A stretch of 50,209 nt of DNA from a virus. Positions 34,427 to 41,836 of this stretch are shown one piece after another. The position numbers and the translations under genes are program-made. The notes beneath the pieces were generated by a model. The model was given only the letters and a program-made list of their open reading frames with translations. It ran no database searches and was not told the origin of the DNA. The stretch is from positions 1-50,209 of IMG/VR virus record IMGVR_UViG_3300036766_000969. The stretch is one strand, 5' to 3'. The stretch's first letter is position 1. Each line of letters opens with the position of its first letter.

Positions 34427-34813
34427 TCAGACTCCTTGTTTCTGCTCTGCACCACGGTCGGCGAGACGCCCCCGTGCTTGGTCAAACTTCAAAAACCGGA
34501 GCAACTGCCCGTACTCCGAGTAAAACCCTGCGGTAGCCTGAAGGAACGCGAGTTGGTTCGCCTTCCACGTGTAAAACGACTGCCGAAGCCAGAGGCGCAT
34601 CCGGGTGAGGAGTTTGATGTAGCGCTCGGCTCGTTCAAGGGTTTCGAGTTCGGGACGCGCGGCTTCGAGGCGCTTGTACCGACGTTCCATGTCGTGAAGG
34701 AGCATCCGCACCTGTTGGATGAAGAGCAAATGGAGGGGCCTCCAGTGGTTTTGGACCACTTGAAAGTCCGAGCCCTCTTGCTCGACAATCCAACGAAGGA
34801 GCGGGTAGCGCAC
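34427..34813 (-). CDS. Small helical protein, unknown
   Basis: 128 residues from GTG 34813, 4 bases after the preceding stop; a longer in-frame start (to 34945) overlaps the upstream gene and looks like shadow. The sequence is rich in Leu, Arg and aromatic residues (RYPLLRWIVEQEGSDFQVVQ, LHLLFIQQVRMLLHDMERRY, LWLRQSFYTWKANQLAFLQA): amphipathic helices. There is no clear ribosome site, so translation is probably coupled to the upstream gene. No family recognised. Confidence 0.68.
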   Translation of the reverse strand: MRYPLLRWIVEQEGSDFQVVQNHWRPLHLLFIQQVRMLLHDMERRYKRLEAARPELETLERAERYIKLLTRMRLWLRQSFYTWKANQLAFLQATAGFYSEYGQLLRFLKFDQARGRLADRGAEQKQGV

Positions 34814-34817
34814 ATCA

Positions 34818-35462
34818 TTACGTGGAGGTGAACGTGTTCGAGTTCTGCTCGTTGGCCTGGACCGTGACCAGGTTGTTGGGGACCACCACCTGACCGACGA
34901 AGGCAGCCGTCGGGATGAGGATCTGGGTCGCCGCGATGGATCCACCGGCCGCGATGATGGCCGCTTGAGTCCAGACTGCTGGACTCGGGGTCGTGCCTGC
35001 CGTTCCCTTGGTAAAGGTCACGGTGGTCGTATCCGGCGTGACGCTCGTGAAAGGCGAAGTGCCGTCGATCTGGAAGTTCGCAGCGACCGTAGCAGCAGCC
35101 GTGATGACCGAAGCCCGGATGTCCGCCGCCACCAGCGAGACCACCGAGATGAGCGGGGTCGGGGTGCTCTGGTGCTGCGGGGGCAGGATGAGCTTCGAGA
35201 TCTTGCCCTTCCCAGCCGAAAGGGTGACCCTCTCCGTCTGTTGCAGGTTGACGTAACCTGCGATCCCAGGGAACCCGAAGGCTGCCCGGCTGTACGGCAC
35301 GTAGCAGTTCTGCTTGGGCTTGTTTGCAGCCCCATCGCGCTGGTACGCCTTGGGATCAGCCGTCGTTCCCAGCCGATAGACCTCCTTGTTGGGAAGGCCG
35401 TCGTCGATGTCGTCCACCAGGATTGCTCCGGGGATCGTTTGAGCGTGGATCAGCCTCAGCAT
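34818..35462 (-). CDS. Beta-rich virion protein
   Basis: 214 residues. N-terminal part MLRLIHAQTIPGAILVDDID, then YRLGTTADPKAYQRDGAANK and YSRAAFGFPGIAGYVNLQQT, followed by Thr/Val/Ala-rich strands ending VQANEQNSNTFTST. AGAGGAG lies 4-5 bases before the ATG. A promoter-like motif (35502-35520) about 40 bases upstream marks a possible transcript start. Its general layout resembles the start of the 550-residue product (short strand, then Tyr/Arg/Ala segment), but similarity is weak. Role unknown. Confidence 0.73.
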   Translation of the reverse strand: MLRLIHAQTIPGAILVDDIDDGLPNKEVYRLGTTADPKAYQRDGAANKPKQNCYVPYSRAAFGFPGIAGYVNLQQTERVTLSAGKGKISKLILPPQHQSTPTPLISVVSLVAADIRASVITAAATVAANFQIDGTSPFTSVTPDTTTVTFTKGTAGTTPSPAVWTQAAIIAAGGSIAATQILIPTAAFVGQVVVPNNLVTVQANEQNSNTFTST

Positions 35463-35501
35463 GTTGCTCCTCTACCCGTGGGACGTGAAGGTCTCGACGG
35501 A

Positions 35502-35520
35502 TCCAGTGCATAAAAGGAAC
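35502..35520 (-). promoter_or_regulatory. Promoter-like motif before the gene at 35462
   Basis: GTTCCTTTTATGCACTGGA on the minus strand, about 40 bases before the ATG. It shares the TTCC(T)-TTAT-G core with motifs at 25204, 41225, 43001 and 49505. The 125-bp gap up to 35588 holds nothing else I recognise. Confidence 0.35.
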
Positions 35521-35587
35521 CGCCACTTTACAAGTGCAGGCGAACTCTGATCCCCGACGAAATCGGGAATCTAGCTCTATGAAGGGT

Positions 35588-36229
35588 TCACCGTGGGAAA
35601 GACATTGTGAAGATCGCCGAGAAGGGAACATCCCCTCCGCCGCCACGAACCCAGAGTGAGCCCTGGGTCGATGAGAAGCTCGTGTACTGTGGGAAAGTGT
35701 CCGGCTGAAGCTGCTGCTCCGCACCGTTCTCTTCCGAAGCCACGAAGAGGTTGTTTCCACCGATCACCGCTTCATTGTGAATGCGGAAGTCACTCATCAA
35801 GCGAGGCAGATCGATTTGGAGCGAGTGCGTCACATCCGCCCCGTTGGGAGCAAATCCATGGATGGTGACCTGATGGATGCCGTGATGAGCCCCCTCAGGT
35901 AGAACGAGCGACGGGGCAGACATCTGAGTTTCCGCCCCACCCGGCGCTACATGCCACAGCTCCATCCAGAAATGCTGTGCGTCCGGAATACCGTAGGTAG
36001 CCGGATTGAAGACGATGCGAACTCGCCCGGTCGTCTGTTGAACCTCGATGACAGCCTGATTGATGGCCGCATCCAGAAAGCCCACGTTGGACGAGTCGAT
36101 GAACTGCGCGAACACCCCATCGAAGTTCGCGTTCCACTTGAGGCGGTACTTGTCCACCCCTGCCACGATAGGGACGACCACATCGACGAGATTCGTACGG
36201 CGCCGGATGACGGAGAGAGTGCGGTTCAT
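35588..36229 (-). CDS. Beta-sandwich-like virion protein
   Basis: 213 residues (MNRTLSVIRRRTNLVDVVVP). ATG overlaps the stop of the preceding gene (ATGA). Strands such as DKYRLKWNANFDGVFAQFI, GRVRIVFNPATYGIPDAQHF, WMELWHVAPGG and a Gly-rich tail WVRGGGGDVPFSAIFTMSFP indicate a beta-sandwich with an exposed glycine loop. It is translationally coupled to the FmdB-like gene. Likely a virion decoration or appendage protein; no family named. Confidence 0.72.
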   Translation of the reverse strand: MNRTLSVIRRRTNLVDVVVPIVAGVDKYRLKWNANFDGVFAQFIDSSNVGFLDAAINQAVIEVQQTTGRVRIVFNPATYGIPDAQHFWMELWHVAPGGAETQMSAPSLVLPEGAHHGIHQVTIHGFAPNGADVTHSLQIDLPRLMSDFRIHNEAVIGGNNLFVASEENGAEQQLQPDTFPQYTSFSSTQGSLWVRGGGGDVPFSAIFTMSFPR

Positions 36230-36633
36230 GTCTTTTCCCCTTGCACAAGGGCATTGTAGGTAGACGCCCCGACGGCCCCCGTTTCCTTACGGGCTTCTTC
36301 CCGCGCGTCTTTCCACGTACCCGTCTCCTCCCCCTTGTAGTTCGGGATGAGACGCGTCTTGAACACGTGGTCCTGCTCTCGCTTCGCCATGATTTCACGG
36401 CGGCGGCCCCTGTACTTGTTCTCTTTGATGGCCTTGCTCTGCCACCCGCCCGACTCACCGTCCTTGAGGACGAACGTCACTTCTCCTGGGTTGAACGCGA
36501 TTGACGCTTTCCCCTGGCACGAAGCACATTCGAGAGACTTCACGCCGAGCTTGACGCTCTCGTAATCCACGAAAGAGAGACGGATCGACGCAACTTTGGC
36601 GCAGACTTCACAACAAGTAGAGTAGGTAGGCAT
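36226..36633 (-). CDS. FmdB-like zinc-ribbon protein
   Basis: 135 residues. C8-x2-C11 (CCEVC) and C36-x2-C39 (ECASC) form a zinc ribbon typical of FmdB-type small proteins, starting MPTYSTC like that family's MP.Y...C. The remaining two thirds are basic and helical (AIKENKYRGRRREIMAKREQ), unusual for minimal FmdB and perhaps nucleic-acid binding. The start codon directly follows the previous stop. Function in phages unknown. Confidence 0.78.
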   Translation of the reverse strand: MPTYSTCCEVCAKVASIRLSFVDYESVKLGVKSLECASCQGKASIAFNPGEVTFVLKDGESGGWQSKAIKENKYRGRRREIMAKREQDHVFKTRLIPNYKGEETGTWKDAREEARKETGAVGASTYNALVQGEKT

Positions 36634-37527
36634 TTACGTTCCTTTGGATTTGGATTTAGGTACTTCCCAACCACGAACGTGGCTGAGAACAGCAGACACG
36701 TGCTTGCACACGCGGTTATGCCGTTGCGGATCTCTGATATCTGGGGTCGAAGCTGTCCCCCTCGGCTTGCCGTCGAGGTACTCTTCCCCTTTGGAGTGAA
36801 ACTCGGGACCGAGCCACTGCCAACCAGGGCACGAGCACGAGACATTCAGATCCATCTTGGAGAGCTTGACGATGTTGCCCTCGCGTCTCCCCTTGAGCCG
36901 AACGACCTTGGCTCCGTTGCCGCAGTTGACCGCGAAGATCCAACGAAGATTGTTGGCATCCACCCGCTTCACCTGCACCGAGCAATGCGCCCCACGTTCC
37001 TCAACCTTCGGATTGAGCCCCGACAACAGGTCATCCATCCGAGCCGCAGTCCTGACCATCCCACCGCCGAGACGGACCGTCGCTTCACGGGCAAACCCTA
37101 GCTGGTAGAGACCGAGAACGAACTCTGCCTGCTCAGCAGCATAATGCTTGTGCTTGCGATCATCCCGATAGGGGTAATCGGTGACGGTGGGATCCCCAGG
37201 CGGACGCCCCCACGGAGGCGCTTGCGTCGGCTTGAAGTTCTCGTGATGCCGTTCGTCCTTGTCAGGTTTGTCCTGGGGCTTCTCTCGATTGTCGGGGCCA
37301 TCGACCCGATAGATCGATCCGGGCTCTCCCTTGTCGAACTCACGGATATCCCCCTCGGGCTTGTTGTAGATCGCCGACCCAGGGATGTCCTTGTCCAGAC
37401 TCATCCCTCGGTCGCTCGGACCCGTTCCTGGAAGCCCAGACTCTCCGACCGGCATAGCTGGCCGCCCCTCACCGTACCCGGGGCGGGTCACTAGAGGCTG
37501 AGTCAGGGCGGAGCGTCCATGCGTCAC
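36634..37527 (-). CDS. SWIM zinc-finger protein
   Basis: 297 residues from GTG 37527, with GAAGG 8-9 bases upstream. The C-terminus carries a SWIM signature: C231-x-C233 (SCSCPGWQWLG) and C274-x-H276 (NRVCKHVSAVL), the CxCx(n)CxH zinc motif that binds DNA or protein partners in many mobile-element proteins. Residues 1-120 are Pro/Gly/Asp-rich and disordered (PDNREKPQDKPDKDERHH); residues 125-215 are an alpha/beta domain (CSVQVKRVDANNLRWIFAVN). Its place within a virion gene string suggests a packaged or assembly-related DNA-binding protein; that is inference. Confidence 0.82.
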   Translation of the reverse strand: MTHGRSALTQPLVTRPGYGEGRPAMPVGESGLPGTGPSDRGMSLDKDIPGSAIYNKPEGDIREFDKGEPGSIYRVDGPDNREKPQDKPDKDERHHENFKPTQAPPWGRPPGDPTVTDYPYRDDRKHKHYAAEQAEFVLGLYQLGFAREATVRLGGGMVRTAARMDDLLSGLNPKVEERGAHCSVQVKRVDANNLRWIFAVNCGNGAKVVRLKGRREGNIVKLSKMDLNVSCSCPGWQWLGPEFHSKGEEYLDGKPRGTASTPDIRDPQRHNRVCKHVSAVLSHVRGWEVPKSKSKGT

Positions 37528-37529
37528 GA

Positions 37530-39200
37530 TCAGGCCTTCGACTTCATCAAATCGATCCGCGCACTTTCGTAAAGAAAGGGAAGCATCGACTCAATTCGCT
37601 TGAGAGCTTCGCCAGGCGAGTTCTCGTAGTGATCCCCATGGCTCGCGCTGACACGAAGAACCAGATGCCCGTTGTGGGGCTTGACGGAAACGCGAAGCAG
37701 CTCCACCTCACCGCCTGCCGCAGTCTTGGGAGGAGGGGTCGGAACCAACTTGTGGCCCTTCAAAGCGTAGTAATTGTCGTCTCTGCCTGCCTTGTAACAA
37801 GCATTGCAGAAGAACACATTCTTCGCTCCGGAGGCCGGAAGCATCACCGACTGGCACCGAGGACAGAGAACCCGGGTCGCAGCCTCGGTCGCCATCTTGG
37901 GTAGGTGGCCAAGATACTCCTCCATACGTGCGAACTGACCCAGGATTCGATGGGTAGCCTGCACGGCTTGCCCAATCGCGAACTTGGCTTCGTCCGAAAT
38001 CCCCGTGTGTTGGTGCATGATCTGAAGTGAATGGAGGAGATTGCGCTCGATCTGCCCCTTGCAGATGCTCACCCCACGAAGAACCTCATGGGTCTTGTCC
38101 TCTACACCCTTGTCGACCGGAAGCACCTTCGCCCGCGCCATCTTGACGCCGGTATCCATCGAGAGCGTCGTCGTGATCTCATCGAGCGTGTCGTACACGT
38201 CGTAGAGCATCGCGGTGAGCTGAGCATCCCCCAGCGCGAGAAGAGGCTTGCCTAGCGCCTTCTCGATGATAGTCCGATCGCTTGCAATGAAGCGGAGCGT
38301 GTCTTTGACCAGGGTCTCCAGGTCCATGTAGCCGCGAAAGACCCGAGCCACTCGACGAGAAGCGGCCATCGAGAAGTGCTTGTAGGACTCCCAGTCCTCG
38401 AAACGGATGGCAGGACGCCCATGGATCTCTCCTCGGGTCGCCCACGTCCAGTTGGTCGTGTTGTGCTTGGGGTCGAGATCAGGGAACTTCTTCTGAGCCT
38501 CTGCCAGGTTATCGAACTCCTCGACATGGCGCCCGTGCTGAACCACCTGGACGGGCATGTGAGGAGTCCAGGCTTTCCACTCCGCCCGCTTGGTAGCTGC
38601 CTGCTTCTCGATTTCTTCTTCCGGCATGGTGTCGAGCGCCGCATCGAAGAGAGCTTCGTTGAGGCTTCGGTACGCCTGGCGGGTTGCTCCGAGGACGTGT
38701 TGGGAAAGGGCTTTGATGGTCGGTCGGGGTGTCTTGAAGAGCACATCCCAATCGCCGTCCCATGTACCGACGCCAGCCTCCTCGTGCTCCATGTAGTAGA
38801 GATAGCCAGCACCCCCTCGCAGCTCCATCATCACCTCGACAACATCCTCTGTTGTCGAAGCGTCGCTGAGCGGCCCTTGGCCAAGATTCAAGGAGGTCAT
38901 GTTCTTGGAACACCAGTCGGTCAAGACATGCTCGACGGCTGCATCCCATGCCCGCGCCTTCTCCTTGGCCCCAGGGGTAACCTTGATGCGACCAACGGCC
39001 TTCTTACGCTCTTCGCGCGGAAGCTCGTCCGTCATCGACTCGACCTGCATCTCGATGAGCTGCCCGAGCGTGTGAGCATCTTCGATGAACGCGGTCTTGA
39101 TGGAGGCAAGGAACCTTCTCAAGACACGATGGGCGAGGTGCATGACAGCTTCTTTCCGAACGAGCGAGTGGTTTCCGTTACTGAGGCCCGAACCCATCAC
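37530..39200 (-). CDS. Large helical virion-type protein with C-terminal zinc ribbon
   Basis: 556 residues from GTG 39200, overlapping the previous stop; ATG 39143 (MHLAHRVLRRFLAS, with GGAAAG about 9 bases before) is a strong alternative start. The N-terminal LVRKEAVMHLAHRV segment is nearly identical to LVRKEASMHLAQRI in the next upstream gene. Residues 60-420 are helical (IEMQVESMTDELPREERKKA). A zinc ribbon lies near residue 445: CPRCQSVMLPASG...FFCNACYKAG. The C-terminus is a beta domain (VSVKPHNGHLVLRVSASHGD). Likely a packaged or internal virion protein; unknown function. Confidence 0.75.
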   Translation of the reverse strand: MMGSGLSNGNHSLVRKEAVMHLAHRVLRRFLASIKTAFIEDAHTLGQLIEMQVESMTDELPREERKKAVGRIKVTPGAKEKARAWDAAVEHVLTDWCSKNMTSLNLGQGPLSDASTTEDVVEVMMELRGGAGYLYYMEHEEAGVGTWDGDWDVLFKTPRPTIKALSQHVLGATRQAYRSLNEALFDAALDTMPEEEIEKQAATKRAEWKAWTPHMPVQVVQHGRHVEEFDNLAEAQKKFPDLDPKHNTTNWTWATRGEIHGRPAIRFEDWESYKHFSMAASRRVARVFRGYMDLETLVKDTLRFIASDRTIIEKALGKPLLALGDAQLTAMLYDVYDTLDEITTTLSMDTGVKMARAKVLPVDKGVEDKTHEVLRGVSICKGQIERNLLHSLQIMHQHTGISDEAKFAIGQAVQATHRILGQFARMEEYLGHLPKMATEAATRVLCPRCQSVMLPASGAKNVFFCNACYKAGRDDNYYALKGHKLVPTPPPKTAAGGEVELLRVSVKPHNGHLVLRVSASHGDHYENSPGEALKRIESMLPFLYESARIDLMKSKA

Positions 39201-39850
39201 CCTCGGGGGTTGGGGGACGACGGCTCCTCAGAAGCGAAGTTCGTGGTGGGCCGCGAACCAGACATCTTCGCGAAGATCTTCCAAACCCGCATGAGATATC
39301 CCATCTCAGGTAGGTCGTAGGCTTTGCCCACCTGCCCCAACCCATCCAGAACACCGAGAAGAGAGAAGAACATCCGCTTCTTGTTGCCTGCGGTATGAGC
39401 CGCTCGCGCCTTCTGGGCAGAAGCCATGATCTCATCGATTCCGGCTTGAACCATGGCTTCCCCGAAAGGCGGAGCCCCAAGCTCATCGGAAACAGGAGCC
39501 TCTACGCCAGGGACTTCCGGTTCAGCCGCTGCGAGGTACTTGCTGATGATCCGTTGTGCAAGGTGCATGGAAGCTTCTTTCCTGACGAGGCGGTTGTTCT
39601 TGTATTCGTGAGGAACCCCGGCATATTGGAGCATCTCCTCGATTGCGTAAGTCATGTCCGACGAGCCGAACCCCTCTCCCTCGGGCCAGTGCTCCACCAA
39701 GGCGTCCGCCACATCCTGCGCCGCCCGCATGAACTTGTGGGATCGGGCCTCTTCAGGTGTGATCAGACCGTTGTGAACTGCCCGTTCGAGCAGAGCCCGC
39801 GCAGTGACGACATAGCCTTCCCGCGCTGCCTTGGGTTGAGGGGTGTTCAT
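39197..39850 (-). CDS. Virion-type protein with internal LVRKEA.MHLA start
   Basis: 217 residues (MNTPQPKAAREGYVVTARAL). The first 94 residues are a helical module (EEARSHKFMRAAQDVADALV, MTYAIEEMLQYAGVPHEYKN). An internal ATG at 39568 (residue 95), preceded by AGGAAAG, opens a 123-residue protein MHLAQRIISKYLAAAEPEVP that shares its beginning with the 37530-39200 product. So this ORF may make two products, or be two genes fused in frame. The C-terminal part is helical (IDEIMASAQKARAAHTAGNK). Confidence 0.72.
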   Translation of the reverse strand: MNTPQPKAAREGYVVTARALLERAVHNGLITPEEARSHKFMRAAQDVADALVEHWPEGEGFGSSDMTYAIEEMLQYAGVPHEYKNNRLVRKEASMHLAQRIISKYLAAAEPEVPGVEAPVSDELGAPPFGEAMVQAGIDEIMASAQKARAAHTAGNKKRMFFSLLGVLDGLGQVGKAYDLPEMGYLMRVWKIFAKMSGSRPTTNFASEEPSSPNPRG

Positions 39851-39857
39851 TGGACGC

Positions 39858-41198
39858 TCAAGCCTCGTGCTTGTCCTTCACGACATTTTCGTGCTTGGCG
39901 TGCATCTCATCAATGACCTTCGCCTCTTCGTCCGTGATCTTGGGGTTCGCCTTCTGGAACTCCTCGCCCGCCCCTGCCTGCTGCTGATAGGCGCCCTGCT
40001 GTTGCTGCTGCTGGTGTTGGGGCTGCTGATCCTGTGGGCCGAACCCAAGGTCCATCGTGTCGGCGAGGATGCGACGCAGTACACCTGCGAGCTTCACACG
40101 GCTCGGGTTCTTCTGCGAGGTCAGCTCGTTCGCGATGCCACGGAAGGCCGAAGCTGCCTTCGGAGCAAGCGAAGTCGCCGTCTTGTCCTGCCCTTCGAGC
40201 TGGGCGATGAGGGTCATCAAGGCTGCCGTCGGGACGCGACCGCCCTTTTCGGTGATGTCAGCGATCTTGGACAGGAAGTAGGCAGCGGTCTTGGCGTTCA
40301 TGTTCGGGCTCCTCGTGGCAGTGTGAGATGTCTTGGCAGTTCCTGGGATCGAAGTTGCACCCATGTACCAAGCGAGGTCATAGATGCGGTCGGCAAGCTT
40401 CGTGAAGCTGCCAATGGGAGCTTTGGCCATGAAGTTGGCCTGAAAAGCGTGAGCGGTCACTTCCTCGACAACACGAGCAAGCTGCTGCCCCGCCGTCTTC
40501 ACATCCTCCATGGTCGCCGTCACGTCCATGTGGGTGGTCACATCCTTGGCGCCTGCCAAGAACGCCCCTACGAGCTGATGCGTGATGGGGCTCGCGTCAG
40601 AAGCTGTTTTGTGGAGTTCGTAAGGCTTCACGAGCTTGAACTTCGCCGCCTCGTTGATCTTGTGGGCAGCCTCATCAATGCTGGCGCCTTCGACAACCCC
40701 ATAGACGTGCTCGGTACCTGCATGAGCATCAATCCCAGCCGCTTCGAGACGCTTGGTCACTTCTTCGACCTGCGTGGGCCCTGTGTGGGCTCGGAACTTG
40801 AACTCCATGGCACCCTCGTTGGAACGACGATTCAGGTAACGAAGCCGAACGTCTTGAAGAACATTCTCCAGCTCCTCGGCCTTCTCGGGTCGAAGTCCGT
40901 TCTTGATCTCGTCGTAATCGAGCCGAGACGCTGCCATCGCGGACGCATCGAGCGCATGGTCGAGCCGCATGAGGGCATCTGGGATTCCGTGGATCAGGTG
41001 CCCCGCGATCTCGAAGAAGTGATCACGGTGCTCGGACTTCTCGATGAGGTCCGTGGCTTCCTTGACGTACTTCTTGAGCTGAGCACACCGAAGGCGGGCA
41101 TCACCCATCTCCTCCAGCAGAAAAACCATGATCCCTGACGCCTGTTTGGGCGTCAGGGCGGTCTTCGTCATGCACGCATCGGAGGGGGTATTGTTCAA
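39858..41198 (-). CDS. Poly-Gln helical protein with probable internal start
   Basis: 446 residues from TTG 41198, with GGGAG 7 bases before; ATG 41171 is possible but lacks a ribosome site. Residues 20-300 are Ala/Glu/Lys-rich helices. An internal ATG at 40301 (residue 300, MNAKTAAYFLSKIADITEKG) has GAGGAG 7 bases upstream, predicting a separate 147-residue C-terminal product. Near the end lie a glutamine run (QQPQHQQQQQQGAYQQQ) and a charged tail. Internal in-frame starts making C-terminal products are known for phage scaffolding proteins (lambda C/Nu3); a scaffold or core role is only a suggestion. No family recognised. Confidence 0.73.
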   Translation of the reverse strand: MNNTPSDACMTKTALTPKQASGIMVFLLEEMGDARLRCAQLKKYVKEATDLIEKSEHRDHFFEIAGHLIHGIPDALMRLDHALDASAMAASRLDYDEIKNGLRPEKAEELENVLQDVRLRYLNRRSNEGAMEFKFRAHTGPTQVEEVTKRLEAAGIDAHAGTEHVYGVVEGASIDEAAHKINEAAKFKLVKPYELHKTASDASPITHQLVGAFLAGAKDVTTHMDVTATMEDVKTAGQQLARVVEEVTAHAFQANFMAKAPIGSFTKLADRIYDLAWYMGATSIPGTAKTSHTATRSPNMNAKTAAYFLSKIADITEKGGRVPTAALMTLIAQLEGQDKTATSLAPKAASAFRGIANELTSQKNPSRVKLAGVLRRILADTMDLGFGPQDQQPQHQQQQQQGAYQQQAGAGEEFQKANPKITDEEAKVIDEMHAKHENVVKDKHEA

Positions 41199-41224
41199 GG
41201 AGGCGCTCCCAGGTTCACGGAAGC

Positions 41225-41241
41225 GTGCCTACAAGAGGAAA
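41225..41241 (-). promoter_or_regulatory. Promoter-like motif before the gene at 41198
   Basis: TTTCCTCTTGTAGGCAC on the minus strand, about 27 bases before the TTG start. It is close in sequence to the motif before the coiled-coil gene at 23766. Promoter function is inferred from recurrence only. Confidence 0.3.
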
Positions 41242-41266
41242 CGCCACCGGAGCGCCCAAAGACCCA

Positions 41267-41542
41267 TCAGATACGGACGAGCTGGGCCTCGGTGGGCTTC
41301 CAGTCAGGAGCCAAGTCGGCGTTCTCTACCGTGGTCGCCTCGTTGTCGCTGATGAGAACTGCAAACCCCTGGGGGATGGCCTTCCTCTTCAGTCGAATCT
41401 GGGCGTTCCAGATGACTCCTTGAATCCCCTGCTTCAGTTCCTCCCGGGTGGTCGCCGGATCGATGAGAGAGCTGCCAAACTTCCGCAGATCTGCGTAATC
41501 GTAAGGATTGAGCCAAAGACGAAGAACTCTGTCATCCTTCAC
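41267..41542 (-). CDS. Small protein next to homing endonuclease fragment, 5' end uncertain
   Basis: 91 residues from GTG 41542 (MKDDRVLRLWLNPYDYADLR). No ribosome site precedes it. In-frame codons continue upstream for 14 codons (containing PRLFRTVE) to a TAA, without a start codon. This suggests that the endonuclease fragment in the adjacent gap replaced the original 5' end, or that translation is coupled. Residues 35-60 (TTREELKQGIQGVIWNAQIR) are helical; the tail is DWKPTEAQLVRI. No family recognised. Confidence 0.65.
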   Translation of the reverse strand: MKDDRVLRLWLNPYDYADLRKFGSSLIDPATTREELKQGIQGVIWNAQIRLKRKAIPQGFAVLISDNEATTVENADLAPDWKPTEAQLVRI

Positions 41543-41836
41543 TTCAACCGTACGGAAGAGTCTCGGATCATCCGACTGCCCACATTACAGTCAGATTTGC
41601 TGGGTCCTTTCGTTTTAGGGTACTTTGACGGAGATGGTACCCTCGGAGGTAAATGGCAGAGCCCGAGTATTACCTGCGGTAGCCAAAGCTTCCTACAGGA
41701 TCTCCAAGAAGTCCTAGGGATCCCTTGGAAAGTTCGTTCCTACAAGCACGGCCGGTTCTTCAGGATGAGTCTCGGTAAGCCGCTTTTCAAACGGCTTACC
41801 GAGACCTTCGCTTACGGACTCACCCGGAAAAGGCTT
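41540..41836 (+). pseudogene. LAGLIDADG homing endonuclease fragment
   Basis: On the plus strand, against the operon, one frame encodes a LAGLIDADG motif, LLGPFVLGYFDGDGTLGG (41597-41650; catalytic Asp in DGDG), followed by the expected SITCGSQSFLQDLQEVLGIP strand-helix, VRSYKHGRFFRMSLGK and FAYGLTRKRL end. This matches the C-terminal half of a one-motif LAGLIDADG nuclease. No start codon or N-terminal DNA-binding part is found: upstream the frame runs into antisense of the gene at 41267-41542. It fills the 277-bp gap and overlaps the end of the 380-residue gene by 17 bases. Codons are AT-richer (TTA, ATT) than the surroundings. Most likely a relic, though an unrecognised start could make it functional. 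Confidence 0.8.
41769..41805. repeat. Perfect 14-bp inverted repeat
   Basis: GTCTCGGTAAGCCG and CGGCTTACCGAGAC are exact complements separated by 9 bases (CTTTTCAAA). It lies inside the LAGLIDADG fragment and just downstream of the 380-residue gene on the minus strand. No T run follows on either strand. It may be a transcript-stabilising or pausing hairpin, or coincide with coding constraint. Confidence 0.9.

Noticed and set aside
39843-41138. A 431-codon plus-strand frame opposite the poly-Gln gene
   Set aside because: It is antisense of the helical 446-residue gene; its Leu-rich hydrophobic look is the complement of Gln/Glu/Lys codons.
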